From positions 1-64,000 of the forward strand of contig JAJZME010000040.1 of the NCBI GenBank assembly GCA_021803035.1: a DNA stretch of 64,000 nt, given 5' to 3'. A model generated the notes under the pieces. It made no database searches and was not told the origin of the DNA. It saw only the letters and a program-made list of their open reading frames with translations. The stretch comes from Acidobacteriota bacterium (GTDB taxonomy: Bacteria > Acidobacteriota > Terriglobia > Terriglobales > Acidobacteriaceae). Each line of letters opens with the position of its first letter. Position 1 is the stretch's first letter. This document shows positions 25,068 to 32,474 of this stretch, piece after piece. The translations under genes were made by a program, and so were the position numbers.

Positions 25068-26561
25068 CTATTTCCTCGCCGATGCAGGCAAATCGGCCAC
25101 CAGACGAAGCGAAACAGAAAGCTCGTCGAGCTGGAAATGCGGCTTCAAAAATGCGACTGCGCGATAAGCTCCTGGTTTACCGGGAACCTCCATGACTTGA
25201 ATGGCAGCTTCCCGCAGAGGATGGCTGGCTTTTGCCGCCTGAGATGCATTGTCGTCCGCTACGACGTAGTTGAGGATCCACTGGTTGAGGAATCTCTCGC
25301 ATTCCTGGCGGCTCATAAAGCTGCCGATCTTGTCGCGCATCATTGCCTTGAGGTAATGAGCAAAGCGCGACATGGCCAGGATGTAAGGCAACTGCGCCGA
25401 CAGGCGTGCATTGGCGTTAGCTGCGTCCTTGTCGTAGAGCTTGGGCTTGTTCACTGTCTGCACGCTGAAGAAAGCGGCATAGTCAGTTCCCTTGCAATGC
25501 ACCAGCGGTACCAGCCCCTGGTCGGCCAGTTCCTTTTCACGACGATCGGTGATGGCAACTTCAGTCGGGCACTTCAGCGCGATATCGCCCTCATCGGTGC
25601 GGAAGGTATGCGCCGGCAGACCCTCGACAAGGCCACCGCCCTCCACGCCGCGAATCGCCGCGCACCAGCCATATTTTGCAAAGGAGTTGGTGAGCCGCGC
25701 CGCCAGTCCATAAGCCGCGTTGCCCCATAGGTATTTCGAGTGATCGCTCCCGTCGACTCCTTCTTCGTAGTCGAACGCTTCGATCTGCTTGGTGTCTTTG
25801 CCGTAAGGCAGCCGCATGAGGATGTGCGGAAGGGCCAGAGCTACGTAGCGCGAATCGTCCGACTGACGGAAGCTCTTCCACTTGGCATATTCGGTGGAGT
25901 CGAAGATCTTGCCGATGTCGCGCGGCGCACCCAACTGCGTGTAGCTGCTCAGATTGAGCAATTCTGCGTTGGCGGACGAAAGGAATGGCGCATGCGCCGC
26001 AGAGGCAACCTGCGAGACGCGCTCCAGCAGTTCGATATCCTCTGGACCGCGCCCAAACTCATAGTCGCCTACGAGTGCGGCAAACGGCGCACCGCCGAAA
26101 ACGCCAAACTCCTCCTCGTAGACCTTCTTGAACAGGGCACTCTGGTCGAACTCCGGCGCGCGCTGCAAATCCTTCAGCAACTCGCGCTTGGAGGCGTTGA
26201 GCACCTTGATCTTCAGCATTTCGCTGGTTTCCGACTGATCAATCAGGTACTTGATGCCACGCCATGTCCCCTCGAGCTTCTGAAAGGCCGGATAGTGCAG
26301 GACCTCATTGAGCTGCAGGGAGATAAGCCGGTCGATTTGCGCGATTCGCGCCTGAATGGTGGCCTCAGCGTCGCGCGTAAGGGTCATGTGCCCTTCCAGC
26401 ACCTGAGTGACAAATTCCTTCACCATGTCGCGACCGCGTTCGAGCGACGCCACGTCGCGTGTAAAGCGCCCCTGAGAAACGATCTGATCGAGCAACGTCT
26501 GCTCCGTAGTCTGCTCCGCAGCCTGGGCCGCGGAGGCCGCAGCTGTATCCTGTGCGCTCAT
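25068..26561 (-). CDS. tssC: Type VI sheath large subunit TssC
   Basis: 497 residues with hallmark TssC blocks: LEGTWRGIKYLID, FGVFGGAPFAALVGDYEFGR, APFLSSANAELL, GNAAYGLAARLTNSFAKYGWCAAIRGVEGGG, LPYILAMSRFAHYLKAMMRDKIGSF and the C-terminal handshake segment RAVAFLKPHFQLDELSVSLRLVADLP. Its ATG overlaps the tssB stop by four bases (ATGA), so the two sheath subunits are coupled. Confidence 0.97.
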   Translation of the reverse strand: MSAQDTAAASAAQAAEQTTEQTLLDQIVSQGRFTRDVASLERGRDMVKEFVTQVLEGHMTLTRDAEATIQARIAQIDRLISLQLNEVLHYPAFQKLEGTWRGIKYLIDQSETSEMLKIKVLNASKRELLKDLQRAPEFDQSALFKKVYEEEFGVFGGAPFAALVGDYEFGRGPEDIELLERVSQVASAAHAPFLSSANAELLNLSSYTQLGAPRDIGKIFDSTEYAKWKSFRQSDDSRYVALALPHILMRLPYGKDTKQIEAFDYEEGVDGSDHSKYLWGNAAYGLAARLTNSFAKYGWCAAIRGVEGGGLVEGLPAHTFRTDEGDIALKCPTEVAITDRREKELADQGLVPLVHCKGTDYAAFFSVQTVNKPKLYDKDAANANARLSAQLPYILAMSRFAHYLKAMMRDKIGSFMSRQECERFLNQWILNYVVADDNASQAAKASHPLREAAIQVMEVPGKPGAYRAVAFLKPHFQLDELSVSLRLVADLPASARK

Positions 26562-27076
26562 TGCTCACCTCCCGCTTTGCCGAGCTCAGCCCGAAGCTTT
26601 TCGCGCGACTCCGTATTCGACACAGCCTCGAACAGCGCTTCGTCGAGTTTGTCGTTGCCCTGCAGGCTTCCGCGAAGATCGGATAGCCGCGTCCGAAGAT
26701 CGAGCAATTCTTTCAGCGGCCCAATCTGCTGGGCTACGTTCTCCGGCAAGAAGTCATCGAGACTCTCGAACTTGAGATTCACGCTGACCTGTCCTGCGTT
26801 CGGATCGTCGCTCAGTTTATTGGGAACGGAGAACGCCAGATGCGGCTGCATTCCCTTGAGCACGGTATCGAAGTTGTCGGGGTTGATTTCGACGAATTTG
26901 CGATCCTTGAGGGCGGCAAGCGGCCGCTCGGGCTGCCCGGTCAGATCTCCTAGAACGCCCATTACAAAGGGCAGCTCCTTCATTTCGATCGCATCGCCGA
27001 CCTCCACGTCGTAGGTGATATGCACGCGGGGCGAACGAACGCGATCCAGCTTGTGCTGTGTGCTCTCTTTGGCCAT
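26558..27076 (-). CDS. tssB: Type VI sheath small subunit TssB
   Basis: 172 residues. RVRSPRVHITYDVEVGDAIEMKELPFVMGVLGDLTG, RKFVEINPDNFDTVL and the helical end with LRTRLSDLRGSLQGNDKLDEAL fit TssB/VipA. First gene of the minus-strand T6SS operon, with GAGGAAAACCCG before the ATG and a good promoter candidate about 180 bp upstream. Forms the contractile sheath with TssC. Confidence 0.96.
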   Translation of the reverse strand: MAKESTQHKLDRVRSPRVHITYDVEVGDAIEMKELPFVMGVLGDLTGQPERPLAALKDRKFVEINPDNFDTVLKGMQPHLAFSVPNKLSDDPNAGQVSVNLKFESLDDFLPENVAQQIGPLKELLDLRTRLSDLRGSLQGNDKLDEALFEAVSNTESREKLRAELGKAGGEQ

Positions 27077-27256
27077 CGGGTTTTCCTCGGGACTTTATGC
27101 GAAAGCGAAACAACACGGCGCACCCTCAATCTCTCAAACGGCAAGGGGGACCCCAGTATCAGGCGCGGCATACTGTTTGGCTTGTGTACTTTGTTGGAGA
27201 CGCATCGGCACTCGTGCGATGGGGAAGCCTCCGCGTCCATTTCCCTGAGCGGATTG

Positions 27257-27285
27257 ATTATTGAATGAGAATTTTCGCATGTCAA
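27257..27285 (-). promoter_or_regulatory. Sigma70-type promoter for the tssB operon
   Basis: On the minus strand: TTGACA (27285-27280), 17-bp spacer, AATAAT (27262-27257). Perfect -35, five of six at -10. The implied leader before the tssB ATG is about 175 nt. It lies in the 348-bp divergent gap between tssB and tssK1, which holds no gene. Confidence 0.65.
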
Positions 27286-27356
27286 GTCAAAAGAACTCCA
27301 ATGGATTTTCCCCGCACGCAGCGTGTCCTGGCGGCCGATAACAGTGGCGCCCGGTG

Positions 27357-27362
27357 TATACT
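27357..27362 (+). promoter_or_regulatory. Candidate -10 box for tssK1
   Basis: TATACT preceded by TG, 63 bp before the tssK1 ATG. No convincing -35 at the right distance. Confidence 0.3.
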
Positions 27363-27424
27363 CAGTTCCCAAACGGAAGAGGCGATGACCTCAAGAAACA
27401 GGCGATGAGAAGGAAGAGAAGTTC

Positions 27425-28780
27425 ATGAGACAGTTGCAACCTGTAGTCTGGTCAAAAGGCGTTCTCTTATCGCCACAGCACTTGCAAGCGCAGGATCGCT
27501 TCTTTGAAGACACCTTGCGCTTCCTGGCCGGAGCTTTGTCCTTCCAAAGCTGGGGCTTTTCTTCCCTGCAGATTGATGCCGCCGCACTCAGCCAGGGACA
27601 GTTGAACATAACCCAAGCTTCGGGAATCTTTCCCGACGGGCTGATGCTGGACCTGCCCGCCTCTGACGTTCCGCCCGCTTCGCGGACGCTGGAAGACTGT
27701 TTTCCGCAAGGCAACTCCACCTGCGCCTTCTTTTTAGCGGTTCCGCAAGACAGACCCGGAGGTCTGAATGTTGCGCTGCAGCACGGCGGAGCCGCCACGC
27801 GCTTTTACTCCGAACTACAGATGCTGCGCGACGAAAACAGCTCGGGGGTGGAAAAGCCGGTTTCATTGGCTCGCAAGAATCTGCAAATTCTTGCGGAAAA
27901 CGAAAATCTGGAAGGATCTGTGTTGCTGCCTCTGGCGCAAATTGAGCGCACCGAGGCGGGCGGCTATCGGCTCGATACCAAATACGCGCCGCCCTTGCTG
28001 AACATCAAGGGCAACGAGCTACTCACGGGCATTTTGCGCGGCGAGATTGAAACCCTGGTTTCTCGCAGCAGCCAGCTCGCCGGTTCGCGCCGCCAGCGCA
28101 ACCAGTCCCTGGCCGATTTCAGCGCTTCAGACATCGCGAACTTCTGGCTGCTTTACACCATCAACTCGCATCTTCCGGTCTTGCGCCATCTCTTGGACGC
28201 CGTGCAGGTTCATCCGGAAGCGCTCTTTCTGCACATGCTATCCCTGGCCGGATCGCTCACCACATTCTCGTCGAGCATCGAGCCGCGCGACCTGCCCCGC
28301 TATGAACACGACCACCCCGGGTCGTGCTTTCTGGCCCTTGACGCCACCATTGCCGAGTTGCTGGAGACGGTGGTGCCCAGCAACTTTGTAGCGTTGCCGC
28401 TCAAGCCGCTGCGCGAATCCATCTACGCCGCGGCCATCGACAAGGACAGTTACTTCGAGAACTCGCGCGCCTATCTTGCCGTCTCCGCGGACGCAAGCGA
28501 AGCCGACCTGATCGCGCGCACTCCGGCGCTGGCCAAAGCCTGTTCGGCCACGCATATCGAACAGCTAATCCGGCAGGCACTCCCGGGACTCAAGCTAACC
28601 CATGTGCTCGTGCCCCCCAGAGCCATCCCGGTCAAGTTGCGCTACCAGTACTTCAGCATCGAACGGAGCGGTCCGGTGTGGGATGCCGTGGTGCGCGCGC
28701 GCAACTTTGCCGTCTACGCGCCTAGCGAGATTCCCAACCCCGAAATGGAGCTTATCTTCCTCTTCGCAAACCCCGACTAA
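27425..28780 (+). CDS. tssK: Type VI baseplate subunit TssK, paralogue 1
   Basis: 451 residues. The TssK N-terminal shoulder is clear (VVWSKGVLLSPQHLQAQDRFFED; ASGIFPDGLMLDLPASD), as are the middle block LQMLRDENSSGVEKPVSLARKNLQIL, the neck HPEALFLHMLSLAGSLTTF, and the end GLKLTHVLVPPRAIPVKLRYQYFSIERSGPVWDAV. TssK trimers connect the baseplate to the TssL/TssM membrane complex. It is a clear paralogue of the gene at 30427 (roughly one third identical by eye) and deviates more from the usual TssK motifs (PQHLQAQ rather than PHHFQTQ). It is convergent with the tail-anchored protein gene, 14 bp apart. AGGAAGAG precedes the ATG. Confidence 0.92.
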   Translation: MRQLQPVVWSKGVLLSPQHLQAQDRFFEDTLRFLAGALSFQSWGFSSLQIDAAALSQGQLNITQASGIFPDGLMLDLPASDVPPASRTLEDCFPQGNSTCAFFLAVPQDRPGGLNVALQHGGAATRFYSELQMLRDENSSGVEKPVSLARKNLQILAENENLEGSVLLPLAQIERTEAGGYRLDTKYAPPLLNIKGNELLTGILRGEIETLVSRSSQLAGSRRQRNQSLADFSASDIANFWLLYTINSHLPVLRHLLDAVQVHPEALFLHMLSLAGSLTTFSSSIEPRDLPRYEHDHPGSCFLALDATIAELLETVVPSNFVALPLKPLRESIYAAAIDKDSYFENSRAYLAVSADASEADLIARTPALAKACSATHIEQLIRQALPGLKLTHVLVPPRAIPVKLRYQYFSIERSGPVWDAVVRARNFAVYAPSEIPNPEMELIFLFANPD

Positions 28781-28794
28781 GCCGCAGCCACCCG

Positions 28795-30210
28795 TCACTT
28801 GTGGTGCAGAACGAAGATCAGGATAAGCACGATCACCAGCATCAGAAAAACATTCAGGACCAGGATCAGCGGAAGATACTTCTGCATTCCGCTGGGTGGA
28901 GGCGAAGCGGGAGCCGGCGCGGGCGGAGGTGGTGGCGCGGCTGGCGGAAATGCGAACGCCGGAGGCGCAAAGGAAGGCGCTGCCGCCGGCGGTGGCGGTG
29001 AGGCCTGCAGCTTGGGAGCAAGCGGCGGAGTCCATGCAGGTGCGGCTGCTGGCAGCACGGGCGCGGTGCCCTGCCCCGGCAGATCGCGCAGAGCCGAACC
29101 GGAAATTACCCGCGTGAACTCGCCAGGACCAGAAGCGACAGGCGGCGGAGCAACGGGCGGAAGCACGGGCGGAACGGCTTGTGGCGAAGCCAGGGGTGTT
29201 GTGGGCGCTGACGTCAGCGGAGGCGGCGCAACCGGGGGTGGCGGAACAGCGGGCATCTGCGACGCAGCCGGCTGGTCTGACAGCGCCCGCAAGAGCTGCG
29301 TGAACCCTCCAGCCGACGGCGCGGGCGGAGGAGGAGAAGATTGAACCAGTGGAGGCGGCGCGGCCTTCGGTGTCGATTCATGGTTCAGAGCTTGCAGCAG
29401 TTGCGTAAAGCCGCCTTGCGCGGGGAGAGCCGGTTCGGCGACCGGCGCCGAAGCTCCAGTGAATTTTATTCCGCTCTGCGCTGGCGGCTCTGGCTTGAGC
29501 GATTGCAGCGGATCCCCCTGCGACGGCGGAGTTGCGCTCTGGCTTGAGAACATCCGTGTGAACTCGCCTGGCCCCCCGGCGGGCGGAGCTGGTGCCGACG
29601 AGTTGTTTGTACCCTGAACGCTTTGAAACATCCGGGTGAATTCTCCGGGACCAGATGTGAGCGGAGCTGACGCTGGCGGCACCGGTTCCGGTGCGGCTTT
29701 GGCGCTCATGGAGCTGAACATCCGCGTGAAGGCGCCGGGTTCTGACGAGCCGGCTTGATCGAGAGGCGCGCTTTGAGGCTCTGCGGCCGACTTTGGCTGG
29801 CCGGCGGCTTCTGTGCAATCCGGTTCCTGGGAAGGCCTCTTCTCCATGGAAACATGGCTGAAAACGCGCGCTGCTTCCGGGGTGCGATTTAACGCTTGCG
29901 CCGGGGTGGAAGACGCGCTCTGTTCCGAAGTTGTCAGCGCCTGTAACATGCGTGTGAACTCGCCTGGACCGGGAGAGGGACCGGGCTCCGGGGTGGCAGC
30001 CGGTTGCACCTTCAACGGTTCCACAGGCTCGGGCGCCGGCGTTGGTTTCTCCGCCTGCTGCATGAGCGATGCAAGCAGATCGTCCTCCGATTGAGCCGGA
30101 GCGGCGCCTACCTGCCCGAAAATCCCTGTCGCGCTGGAAGACTCGCCGCCCGCAGATCGATTGGCGCTGGGGAAATCGGGTTTGTCGAAAGGAGTTCTGG
30201 ATTCTTCCAT
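28795..30210 (-). CDS. Tail-anchored proline-rich protein with seven FTRMF-type motifs
   Basis: 471 residues, no recognised family. Residues 1-440 are Pro/Ala/Ser-rich and probably disordered. A short motif recurs: GPGEFTRMLQ (81-90), EPGAFTRMFSSM (157-168), GPGEFTRMF (187-195 and 213-221), GGFTQLLQAL (266-275), GGFTQLLRAL (301-310) and GPGEFTRVIS (361-370). An acidic-helical segment DDLLASLMQQ sits at 43-52. The only membrane segment is at the C-terminus (about 445-467) followed by LHHK, so the protein is probably tail-anchored with its repeats in the cytoplasm. It lies between two tssK genes on the opposite strand. A role as flexible scaffold, docking platform or phospho-target for T6SS is inferred from location only. 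Confidence 0.85.
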   Translation of the reverse strand: MEESRTPFDKPDFPSANRSAGGESSSATGIFGQVGAAPAQSEDDLLASLMQQAEKPTPAPEPVEPLKVQPAATPEPGPSPGPGEFTRMLQALTTSEQSASSTPAQALNRTPEAARVFSHVSMEKRPSQEPDCTEAAGQPKSAAEPQSAPLDQAGSSEPGAFTRMFSSMSAKAAPEPVPPASAPLTSGPGEFTRMFQSVQGTNNSSAPAPPAGGPGEFTRMFSSQSATPPSQGDPLQSLKPEPPAQSGIKFTGASAPVAEPALPAQGGFTQLLQALNHESTPKAAPPPLVQSSPPPPAPSAGGFTQLLRALSDQPAASQMPAVPPPPVAPPPLTSAPTTPLASPQAVPPVLPPVAPPPVASGPGEFTRVISGSALRDLPGQGTAPVLPAAAPAWTPPLAPKLQASPPPPAAAPSFAPPAFAFPPAAPPPPPAPAPASPPPSGMQKYLPLILVLNVFLMLVIVLILIFVLHHK

Positions 30211-30273
30211 GCGTGACCGCCTTGGCTGAGGGGAATTGCGTGGTTCCGGAAAACTACACTACATCGACTTGGC

Positions 30274-30302
30274 TTGACAGTAAAGGTCCAGCGGCCTACG
30301 AT
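30274..30302 (+). promoter_or_regulatory. Sigma70-type promoter for tssK2-tssL-tssM
   Basis: TTGACA (30274-30279), 17-bp spacer, TACGAT (30297-30302). Perfect -35 and spacing, four of six at -10; leader about 118 nt to the tssK2 ATG. Confidence 0.55.
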
Positions 30303-30426
30303 GCAAACACAATCGACGGTCGTTGGGACCGGGTTTGCGCACGGACGCGGGTTGAAACTGTTGTCTCCGTAAGCGGATCTGGCCGTTAACCCCACAACAG
30401 CCGCGTCACCAAATGGTTCGATCATT

Positions 30427-31779
30427 ATGAAATTCCTGTCACGGGTCGTCTGGTCCGAGGGGATGTATTTGAGTCCCCACCACTTCCAGACGCAGAGCCG
30501 CTACTTTGAAGACTCCATGGCGTTCCTTGCCACCAGTTTGTGGCGCGAGCCGTGGGGGCTGCTGCACGCAGAGATTGATCCCAAGGCGATGCGTAACGGA
30601 ACAGCGGCTTTGCTGCACGCTTCCGGCGTATTTCCCGATGGGCTTCCCTTCGAGATTCCCAACTCCGATCCGTCACCTCCGCTGCGTAACCTGCTCGAAG
30701 TCTTTCCTTCCACGGATGCGGAGCTCAGGCTTTATCTCACCGTTCCGAGCCGCCGTGACAACGGATTCGACTGCGATCTGGGCGCATCGCCCAACGGCAG
30801 CCGCTTTTCGCCCATGCAGCGGCTTCTGCGCGATGAGACCAACGGCATCGACGAGCGGGAGATCGACCTGGGACAGAAAAATATCCGGCTGATGACGGAA
30901 GCCGAGCTGACTCCCCATTTGCTTTCGATTCCGATTGCGCTTGTGCTGCGCGATGGCCGCGGCCACCTGGTCTGCGATGAGGAGTTCGTCCCTCCATGCC
31001 TGACGCTAAGCGCGAGCGAACCGCTGATGCTGCTGCTCCGCCGGCTGCTGGACGCCGTGGCGGAGAAAAGCTCAACCGTGGCGCGTGGCGCGCGGCGGCA
31101 CGGCCGTTTCGAAGCGGGAACGGGCGCCCTGGATGTGGCCAACTACTGGTTTCTGCACGCGTTGCACAGTAGTATTCCTCCGCTGCAACACCTGATTACG
31201 ACGCGGCACGCGCATCCTGAAGCTGTCTTCGTCGAGCTGTCGAGGCTGGCCGGGGCACTCTGTACCTTTGCTGTCGATTCCGACCCGCGCCAGCTTCCCG
31301 TCTACGATCATCGCAACCCCGGTCCGGCATTCCGCGCTCTTGATGCCCACATCCGGCGGCATCTCGAGATTGTTGTCCCGTCGAACACGATCACGCTGAA
31401 TTTTACGCCGGCTGAACCGTACATCTACGCAGCCCCGGTACAGGATGAGCGATGCCTGAGGCGGGCGCGATGGATCCTGGGCATGCGCTCCGCTTTGGGC
31501 GAATCGGAGCTGCTGCGGCTTACGCCGCAACTGGTCAAGGTCTGCTCTGCGAAGTTCATTCCGGAGCTGGTAAAGCGCGCTCTGCCGGGCATGAAGCTCA
31601 CTCATCTTCCAGTGCCGCCGACCGCGATTCGCGCCGAAGCGGACATGCAGTACTTTTCCCTCGAAATCTCCGGCCCTTGCTGGGAACACATCCTGCAAAC
31701 GCGCAGTGTCGGCGTCTACATTCCAGGAGAAATCGCCAAACCCGAGTTCGACCTCACCATCATTGTGGAGACATCGTGA
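30427..31779 (+). CDS. tssK: Type VI baseplate subunit TssK, paralogue 2
   Basis: 450 residues with canonical TssK signatures: VVWSEGMYLSPHHFQTQSRYFED, ASGVFPDGLPFEIPNSD, LLRDETNGIDEREIDLGQKNIRL, AHPEAVFVELSRLAGALCTF, GMKLTHLPVPPTAIRAEADMQYFSLE. First gene of a three-gene operon; its TGA shares a base with the tssL ATG (TGATG). It is the likelier main TssK because it is linked to tssL and tssM. Confidence 0.95.
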   Translation: MKFLSRVVWSEGMYLSPHHFQTQSRYFEDSMAFLATSLWREPWGLLHAEIDPKAMRNGTAALLHASGVFPDGLPFEIPNSDPSPPLRNLLEVFPSTDAELRLYLTVPSRRDNGFDCDLGASPNGSRFSPMQRLLRDETNGIDEREIDLGQKNIRLMTEAELTPHLLSIPIALVLRDGRGHLVCDEEFVPPCLTLSASEPLMLLLRRLLDAVAEKSSTVARGARRHGRFEAGTGALDVANYWFLHALHSSIPPLQHLITTRHAHPEAVFVELSRLAGALCTFAVDSDPRQLPVYDHRNPGPAFRALDAHIRRHLEIVVPSNTITLNFTPAEPYIYAAPVQDERCLRRARWILGMRSALGESELLRLTPQLVKVCSAKFIPELVKRALPGMKLTHLPVPPTAIRAEADMQYFSLEISGPCWEHILQTRSVGVYIPGEIAKPEFDLTIIVETS

Positions 31780-32465
31780 TGAGCACTGCTCGCGTCAACA
31801 GTCTTGCCCTCTGCTTTCAGGAGGCACTCACAGCCATCGTGCGCGTACGCTTCCAGCGCCAGCAGGTACAGGATGCGGAAAGCTTTCGCGCGCAGATGCG
31901 CCGCTCGCTGCAATCGGCCATGCAGGACGCACGAGCGGCCGGCTACTCCAGCGACACCGTGCAGATGGGCGTCTTTGCCACCGTTGCCTTTCTGGACGAA
32001 AGCGTACTGAATCTGCAAAGTCCCGTCTTCGGCGATTGGGCGCGGCGGCCGCTGCAGGAGGAGCTTTTCGGCGGCCATCTTGCCGGCGAAGCCTTCTTCC
32101 GCAACCTGCTTTCGCTGCTCAGCGCGCAGGACTCGACGGATGTTGCTGATGCGCTGGAGCTGCATTGCCTGTGCCTCCAAATGGGCTACCGCGGCCGGTA
32201 CGCCCTGGGCGACAGCGGCGAACTGCATCAGCTGCTACGCCAGGCACGCGCCAAGATCGACCGCATCCGAGGCGCGGCGCGTCTCATGCCGCCCATTGCC
32301 GCGCCTGAAGTGCCTGCCGTCCGCGCCCGCGATCCATGGACACGAGCCTTGCTCATCACCGCATGCGTGCTGGCCGGCCTTTGTGCGATCGGGTTCGGCG
32401 GATATGAATTTCTGCTGGGTTCCGGAGTTTCCCAAGTGCAGAACGCCGGATTGATTGCGAAATAG
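31779..32465 (+). CDS. tssL: Type VI membrane-complex subunit TssL (DotU family)
   Basis: 228 residues from the ATG at 31779, chosen because it overlaps the tssK2 stop and has GGAG eight bases upstream; the longer frame lies inside tssK2. DotU features: FRAQMRRSLQSAM, VFATVAFLDESVLN, WARRPLQEELFGGHLAGEAFF, ALELHCLCLQMGYRGRYAL. One membrane segment near 188-208 and about 20 residues beyond it, so there is no peptidoglycan-binding extension. 9 bp before tssM. Confidence 0.93.
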   Translation: MSTARVNSLALCFQEALTAIVRVRFQRQQVQDAESFRAQMRRSLQSAMQDARAAGYSSDTVQMGVFATVAFLDESVLNLQSPVFGDWARRPLQEELFGGHLAGEAFFRNLLSLLSAQDSTDVADALELHCLCLQMGYRGRYALGDSGELHQLLRQARAKIDRIRGAARLMPPIAAPEVPAVRARDPWTRALLITACVLAGLCAIGFGGYEFLLGSGVSQVQNAGLIAK

Positions 32466-32474
32466 GAGCCTGCC

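Noticed and set aside
27331-27362. Sigma54 promoter before tssK1
   Set aside because: TGGCGC is present but the GC box at the right spacing is not.
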